Shown here one piece after another: positions 7,218 through 10,247 of a stretch of DNA of 10,247 nt (positions within the stretch are counted from its first letter, which is position 1; each line of letters starts with the position of its first letter). This DNA is from Alistipes sp. (GTDB taxonomy: Bacteria; Bacteroidota; Bacteroidia; Bacteroidales; Rikenellaceae), in assembly GCA_009774895.1 (NCBI GenBank), contig VSOO01000044.1:1-10247 (forward strand). Reading direction: 5' to 3'. A program made the position numbers and the translations under genes. Below the pieces are notes generated by a model. It was not told the origin of the DNA. It made no database searches and saw only the letters and a list, made by a program, of their open reading frames with translations.

Positions 7218-8050
7218 ACCTTATGAAATGTTCGGTCGCGGCGCTTGCGGGCGCTGTGTGTTGCCTTGCGGCCGCGGCCTGCTCCGACGAGAGCACCGTC
7301 CCGACCCCGAAGCCTGCGGCCGTCGTATCGCAGATCCGCTACGTGCCCGCCGAGGGCTCGGACGAGGACCGCACGCTCTTGCAGTTCCTCTACGGCGAGG
7401 AGCGCCGCGTGCGGCTGATGAACCTCCTCGCGTGGGACGCCGAAGGGGGCATCGACAACATGATTTACGAGTACGCCTACGCCGACGGCCGGGTGGAGCT
7501 GGGCGGCCGCGCCGCACCGCGCACGTTCCTGCTCGACGGGGAGGGGCGCTGCACCGAGATCCGCGACGAGCGCGGCCGGACGGTGCGTTCGCTGCGCTAC
7601 AACTCCAGCGGATACTACTACGAGGCTCCCGCGGACGAAGGGTGGCGCGAGTATGAGTACCACCTCATCGGCGACCGCTGCAACCTCTTCCGGATCGCGG
7701 AGTATGCGGGTGCGGAGCAGGGCGACGCCCGCAAGCGGAGCGAAGTGCGTTTCGAGTACGGCACGCAGCCCAACGATGTGAACCTCGACCTCTTCGCGCT
7801 GCTCACCGAGGCGCTGCACGACCCCGTGCTGCGGCCGGGGTGCCCGATGCTCATGGGGTGGGTCGGCCTCCGCAACGGCAACCTGCCGTCGGCCGCCGTG
7901 CGCGACGGCGAGACCGTCGCCTACCGTTACGAGAACGACGCGGAGGGGCGGCCCGTGCGCATCGAGGTCTGCCGCCGGTCGTCGGGTGCGGCGGATGCCC
8001 GCATCGTCGGGGTCTGGCACATCGAATACTACGACTTCTACGGCGTCTGA
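7214..8050 (+). CDS. DUF4595-like outer-membrane lipoprotein
   Basis: This is a predicted lipoprotein of 278 residues. A Lys-containing start and hydrophobic core (about 5-22) lead to LAAAAC, with C23 as the likely lipidated cysteine. The following SDES resembles the acidic export signal that sends Bacteroidota lipoproteins to the cell surface. The body consists of short beta-strand/turn units such as YEYAYADGRVELGG, FLLDGEGRCTEI and YRYENDAEGRPVRIEV, like YD/Rhs-type or DUF4595 domains. The segment NDVNLDLFALL...MGWVGLRNGNLPSA (about 192-237) recalls the conserved centre of DUF4595 proteins. The ATG at 7214 overlaps the meaB stop (ATGA), suggesting coupled translation; an ATG at 7223 would also give a good signal peptide. 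The function is unknown. I see no catalytic motif, and its link to MeaB may be only positional. Confidence 0.8.
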   Translation: MNLMKCSVAALAGAVCCLAAAACSDESTVPTPKPAAVVSQIRYVPAEGSDEDRTLLQFLYGEERRVRLMNLLAWDAEGGIDNMIYEYAYADGRVELGGRAAPRTFLLDGEGRCTEIRDERGRTVRSLRYNSSGYYYEAPADEGWREYEYHLIGDRCNLFRIAEYAGAEQGDARKRSEVRFEYGTQPNDVNLDLFALLTEALHDPVLRPGCPMLMGWVGLRNGNLPSAAVRDGETVAYRYENDAEGRPVRIEVCRRSSGAADARIVGVWHIEYYDFYGV

Positions 8051-8071
8051 ATCCGCAGTGCCGGAATGCAA

Positions 8072-8107
8072 AGTCCCGGAACTTCGCTTTTGCGAGGTTC
8101 CGGGACT
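8072..8107. terminator. Long stem-loop between convergent genes, probable bidirectional terminator
   Basis: AGTCCCGGAAC (8072-8082) pairs perfectly with GTTCCGGGACT (8097-8107). The stem continues inward through one T-G wobble, one T-A pair and CGC/GCG to a TTTT loop, 16 pairs in all. It starts 21 bp after the lipoprotein stop. T runs after the stem are short on both strands (GTTTATT on plus, TTTG on minus), so termination is likely but not textbook. It could serve the plus-strand unit and read-through from the sirtuin. Confidence 0.65.
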
Positions 8108-8249
8108 CGTTTATTCGGCGGGGACGTTGGGCGGGGTGCGGCCGTTTTCGGGGGCTTGCTGTTCGGCGGTGCGTGTCCGTTTTTCGGGACTTGCGGTGCG
8201 GCGGTGCGCGGCTGTTCGGCGGGACTTGGTTATTCGGCGGGGGCGTTGG
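8102..8249. repeat. Imperfect direct repeats in the intergenic region
   Basis: Positions 8102-8130 and 8221-8249 match at 26 of 29 bases (core TTATTCGGCGGGG), 119 bp apart. Between them, 8145-8173 and 8181-8208 form a second imperfect pair beginning TTTTCGGG and ending CGGCGGTGCG. GGGACTTG also recurs at 8186 and 8221. The first copy begins inside the right arm of the adjacent stem-loop. This looks like degenerate tandem duplication rather than a mobile element or CRISPR: there is no constant unit length and no unique spacers. Confidence 0.6.
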
Positions 8250-8372
8250 CCGGAGCCTGCCGTTGGCCGGGGGGCGGCCGGAGTGTGCGCTGCGGCTTTT
8301 GACGCGGTGTCGCGGCCGGGGGATGCGGCGGTCCGGGCCTCGGGAGCGGTGTCTCGGCGTTGCGATGCGGCG

Positions 8373-9071
8373 TCAGCCCTTGCTGCGTTCGAGGAGCATT
8401 GCGGCCAGCGAGGGCATGCCGACGGCGGCCCGCTCGCGGATGTGGGTGTTCGCATTGCGGATCGCGGAGGTGTCGGGTTCGCCCGGGTCGATCAGGTAGA
8501 TGGGGATGTCGGGGCGCACGTAGCGCACCAGGGCGGCGGCGGGGTAGACCGAGAGCGACGTGCCGACCACGATGAAGAGATCGGCCGCGGCGGCGATGCG
8601 CACCGCCGTGTCGAACAGGGGAACCGACTCGCCGAAGAAGACGATGTGGGGCCGCAGCAGGGCGCCGTCGGGCGCCGTGGCGTCGAGCGGCTGCTCCCAG
8701 CCCTCGATCGGCACGATGAGGTCGGGATTGCGCTCGGAGCGCAGCCGGGTCAGTTCGCCGTGGAGGTGCGTGACGCGCGACGAGCCGGCCCGTTCGTGGA
8801 GGTTGTCCACGTTCTGCGTGATGACCTCCACGTCGTACGCGCACTCCAGCTCCGCGATGGCCCGGTGTCCCGCGTTGGGGGATGCGGCGAGCATTTCGCG
8901 TCGGCGCATGTTGTAGAAACCTACGACCGCGGCGCGGTCGCGTGCCAGCGCTTCGGGGGTGCAGACATCCTCGATGCGGTAGTCGGCCCACAGGCCGTCG
9001 GAGTCGCGGAAGGTGGCCAGTCCGCTGTCGGCGCTCATGCCGGCGCCGGTGAAGACAACGATCTTTTTCAT
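8373..9071 (-). CDS. Sirtuin, NAD+-dependent protein deacylase (CobB-like, zinc-site-less)
   Basis: This 232-residue Sir2-family enzyme removes acyl groups from protein lysines using NAD+. Motifs: FTGAGMSADSGLATFR (7-22) for NAD binding, TQNVDNLHERAG (85-96), catalytic H104 in HLHGEL (102-107), and VVGTSLSVYPAAAL (168-181). Y53 and R56 in GFYNMRRRE match the Tyr-x-x-Arg pair that in SIRT5 and E. coli CobB recognises succinyl and malonyl groups. The zinc-binding cysteine pairs are missing: after HGEL the chain continues RLRSERNPDLIVPIEGW, and the only cysteines are C37 and C77, both before the catalytic His. Similar zinc-less forms occur, as I recall, in other Bacteroidota. The gene is monocistronic with its own promoter and diverges from the steroid-reductase gene. 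Desuccinylase activity is inferred. Confidence 0.92.
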   Translation of the reverse strand: MKKIVVFTGAGMSADSGLATFRDSDGLWADYRIEDVCTPEALARDRAAVVGFYNMRRREMLAASPNAGHRAIAELECAYDVEVITQNVDNLHERAGSSRVTHLHGELTRLRSERNPDLIVPIEGWEQPLDATAPDGALLRPHIVFFGESVPLFDTAVRIAAAADLFIVVGTSLSVYPAAALVRYVRPDIPIYLIDPGEPDTSAIRNANTHIRERAAVGMPSLAAMLLERSKG

Positions 9072-9146
9072 AATCTCGGTGCATTGCGCACCCCGCGAAG
9101 TCGGCTTCGACGGTCGGAGCGCGGCCTGGACGGGGCGCTGTCACGG

Positions 9147-9178
9147 CAAATATAGGGATTCCGGGCTGGATTTCCAAA
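9147..9178 (-). promoter_or_regulatory. Promoter of the sirtuin gene
   Basis: On the minus strand, TTTG (complement of 9175-9178) is followed after 20 bp by TATATTTG (complement of 9147-9154), a perfect match to the Bacteroidota consensus TTTG-N19-21-TAnnTTTG. Transcription should begin near 9140, leaving a leader of about 70 nt before the ATG at 9071. Confidence 0.8.
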
Positions 9179-9196
9179 ATGCCGCGCCGTATGCAA

Positions 9197-9230
9197 TGTT
9201 TCGACGGAAAACGAGGTTGTTTCGGCGGAA
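9197..9230. repeat. 13-nt direct repeat upstream of the 5-alpha-reductase promoter
   Basis: TGTTTCGACGGAA (9197-9209) and TGTTTCGGCGGAA (9218-9230) differ at one base. Their starts are 21 bp apart, two helical turns, so both face the same side of the DNA. The pair ends 5 bp before the -7 box at 9236 and lies where -33 contacts would be expected. This position would suit a regulator binding site. Confidence 0.45.
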
Positions 9231-9235
9231 TTGCC

Positions 9236-9243
9236 TATCTTTG
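9236..9243 (+). promoter_or_regulatory. -7 box of the 5-alpha-reductase transcription unit
   Basis: TATCTTTG matches the Bacteroidota TAnnTTTG consensus exactly. No TTTG is present 19-21 bp upstream; that position reads CGAGG, between two direct repeats. The promoter may therefore be weak or depend on an activator. Transcription should begin around 9250, and the ATG is at 9270. Confidence 0.6.
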
Positions 9244-9269
9244 CGCTTCGACCGACCAACCTCCGGCTT

Positions 9270-10031
9270 ATGAAGGAAGCATTCGATATTTTTCTGATCG
9301 TCATGACCGTAACGGCCGCTGCGGTGTTCGCGGCGCTCCGCTTTTTCGAGGCGGGCTACGGCTATCTGTTCAATCCGCGCTACGGCTTTCCCGTGCCCAA
9401 CAAGTGGGGCTGGATGCTGATGGAGGCCCCGGTCTGCGTGGCCATGACGGTGCTGTGGCTCCTCTCGGACCGCACGTGGGAGGCGGCGCCGCTGGTGCTC
9501 TTCGCGATGTTCCAGAGCCACTACGTCTACCGCTCGTTCATCTTCCCGCTGCGCATCCGCGGCCGCTCGCAGATGCCGTTCGGCATCGTGGCGATGGGCA
9601 TGGTCTTCAACACGCTCAACGCCCTGATGCAGGGGGGCTGGATCTTCTTCGTGGCCCCCGAGGACTACTACGACGGCTGGTTCGCGCGCCCCTATATCTA
9701 TGTCGGTGCCGCGATCTACTTCGCCGGAATGTACATCAACCGCCGTTCCGACGCCATCATCCGCAACCTGCGGAAGCCCGGCGACACGCGCCACTACATC
9801 CCGCGCGGCGGCATGTTCCGCTACGTCTCGTCGGCCAACTACTTCGGCGAGCTGACCGAGTGGGTGGGCTTCGCCGTGGCTTCGTGGTCGTGGGCGGGCG
9901 CGGTCTTCGCGTGGTGGACCTTCGCCAACCTGGCGCCCCGTTCCGCCTCGCTCTACAAACGTTACGAAAGCGAATTCGGAGCCGAGTTCACGTCGCTCCG
10001 CCGCAAGAAAATCATCCCCTTCATCTACTGA
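9270..10031 (+). CDS. Steroid 5-alpha-reductase family protein (3-oxo-5-alpha-steroid 4-dehydrogenase), membrane-bound
   Basis: This 253-residue polytopic membrane protein is strikingly similar to animal SRD5A1/2, which reduce the delta-4 double bond of 3-oxo-steroids with NADPH to the 5-alpha product. Shared stretches include HYVYRSFIFPL (84-94), MQGGWIF (120-126), INRRSDAIIRNLRKPGD (156-172), YIPRGGMFRYVSSANYFGE (176-194) and the C-terminal IIPFIY. By comparison with human SRD5A2 from memory, E52, Y85, N157, D161, R168, N190, E194, R224 and Y232 correspond to E57, Y91, N160, D164, R171, N193, E197, R227 and Y235, so the cofactor and substrate sites look intact; human H231 is replaced by Leu. 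The start at 9270 is preferred over TTG 9231, which lies upstream of the -7 box. The gene is 4 bp before an OYE-type reductase. Gut Bacteroidota homologues (5AR) act on 3-oxo-delta-4 bile acids, the likely substrates here. Confidence 0.92.
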   Translation: MKEAFDIFLIVMTVTAAAVFAALRFFEAGYGYLFNPRYGFPVPNKWGWMLMEAPVCVAMTVLWLLSDRTWEAAPLVLFAMFQSHYVYRSFIFPLRIRGRSQMPFGIVAMGMVFNTLNALMQGGWIFFVAPEDYYDGWFARPYIYVGAAIYFAGMYINRRSDAIIRNLRKPGDTRHYIPRGGMFRYVSSANYFGELTEWVGFAVASWSWAGAVFAWWTFANLAPRSASLYKRYESEFGAEFTSLRRKKIIPFIY

Positions 10032-10035
10032 CCCC

Positions 10036-10247
10036 ATGTCGGAGCTCTTCACCCCCTATCGCCTGGGTCCGGTGACCCTGCGCAACCGCACGATCCGTTC
10101 GGCGGCATTCGAGTCGATGGGCCGCCGTTTCGGCCCCACGCAGCAACTCAAGGACTACCACGTGAGCGTGGCCCGCGGCGGCATCGGCATGACCACGCTG
10201 GCCTACCCCGCCGTGTCGCGCAGCGGCCTGTCGGTCGACAAGCAGCG
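10036..10247 (+). CDS. Old Yellow Enzyme-family NADH:flavin oxidoreductase, candidate 5-beta-reductase (3' end outside window)
   Basis: Only the first 70 residues are visible, and the frame is open to the window edge. LFTPYRLGPVTLRNRT (4-19) is the N-terminal signature of OYE/2,4-dienoyl-CoA reductase-type TIM-barrel flavoenzymes. It continues IRSAAFESMG (20-29), YHVSVARGGIGMTTLAYPAV (39-58) and SGLSVDKQ (61-68). The Ser-Ala-Ala-Phe-Glu stretch in place of the common MAPM is typical of a subgroup that includes steroid- and bile-acid-acting members related to BaiCD/BaiH. The start codon is 4 bp after the 5-alpha-reductase stop, so the two are almost certainly co-transcribed. In reported Bacteroidota clusters, an OYE enzyme (5BR) interconverts 5-beta and delta-4 3-oxo bile acids, feeding the 5-alpha-reductase. 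The family is secure; the substrate is inferred from context. Confidence 0.85.
   Translation, partial: MSELFTPYRLGPVTLRNRTIRSAAFESMGRRFGPTQQLKDYHVSVARGGIGMTTLAYPAVSRSGLSVDKQ

Larger units (their letters stand above)
8051..8372. other. Gene-free, GC-rich region between convergent genes
   Basis: These 322 bases separate the lipoprotein gene (plus) from the sirtuin gene (minus). They contain a strong stem-loop (8072-8107), then imperfect repeats (8102-8249), then GC-rich sequence without recognisable motifs. Frames that stay open here encode Gly/Ala/Arg-rich low-complexity peptides without a credible start and were not accepted as genes. Confidence 0.7.

Noticed and set aside
8102..8249. Repeats considered as a CRISPR array or insertion-sequence end
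   Set aside because: Unit lengths differ, there are no unique spacers of constant size, and no cas or transposase gene or target-site duplication is visible.
8066..8302. A 78-codon Gly-rich plus-strand frame in the intergenic region
   Set aside because: Its apparent LFGG repeats come from the DNA repeats. The start lies just before the terminator-like stem-loop, and nothing supports translation.
8230..9177. Minus-strand frames ending in NVPAE or NAPAE that overlap the sirtuin, considered as a frameshifted sirtuin extension
   Set aside because: The sirtuin already has a normal length and a natural C-terminus. The shared ending is simply the direct repeat read in reverse.
9231..9269. Upstream TTG start that would lengthen the 5-alpha-reductase by 13 residues
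   Set aside because: The TTG lies upstream of the TATCTTTG -7 box, so it should not be transcribed. The ATG at 9270 gives a normal N-terminus.
9141..10052. A 303-codon minus-strand frame opposite the 5-alpha-reductase
   Set aside because: It is antisense to a gene with strong similarity to SRD5A enzymes, and its composition is low-complexity His/Arg/Glu-rich.

Overview
The window looks like the chromosome of a GC-rich gut Bacteroidota member, most like Alistipes/Rikenellaceae. Four lines of evidence support this: promoter boxes of the Bacteroidota type (TAnnTTTG, once with a perfect TTTG 20 bp upstream), start codons without Shine-Dalgarno sequences, a Bacteroidota-type lipoprotein, and a sodium-pump operon in the arrangement used by propionate-forming members of the phylum. 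The genus is inferred; no marker gene is present.

Region 1 (about 175-4343, minus strand) is a complete five-gene operon with a recognisable promoter (4313-4343) and an intrinsic terminator (175-206). In transcription order it encodes methylmalonyl-CoA epimerase, the carboxyltransferase alpha subunit, a small OadG-type membrane subunit, a biotin carrier subunit and the Na+-translocating beta subunit. Together they form the end of the succinate-to-propionate pathway: epimerisation of methylmalonyl-CoA, then decarboxylation to propionyl-CoA coupled to Na+ export. A solitary GT4-type glycosyltransferase (4523-5530, minus) lies upstream.

Region 2 (5583-8107, plus strand) is a second transcription unit: a periplasmic thioredoxin-fold protein without redox cysteines, the GTPase MeaB (chaperone of B12-dependent methylmalonyl-CoA mutase) and a DUF4595-like lipoprotein. 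MeaB links this unit to region 1, because the mutase makes the substrate of the epimerase. The mutase genes are not in the window.

Region 3 (8051-8372) has no convincing gene. It holds a strong stem-loop followed by GC-rich, imperfectly repeated DNA between convergent genes. A minus-strand sirtuin follows (8373-9071). It lacks the usual zinc cysteines and carries the Tyr-x-x-Arg signature of desuccinylase/demalonylase sirtuins.

Region 4 (9236 to the window end, plus strand) is the most interesting part. It encodes a close homologue of eukaryotic steroid 5-alpha-reductases, followed 4 bp later by the start of an Old Yellow Enzyme-family flavin oxidoreductase that runs off the window. This pairing resembles the 5AR/5BR clusters reported in gut Bacteroidota that isomerise the A ring of bile acids and steroids (allo-bile acid formation). 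The intergenic region with the divergent sirtuin contains both promoters and a 13-nt direct repeat that could be an operator.
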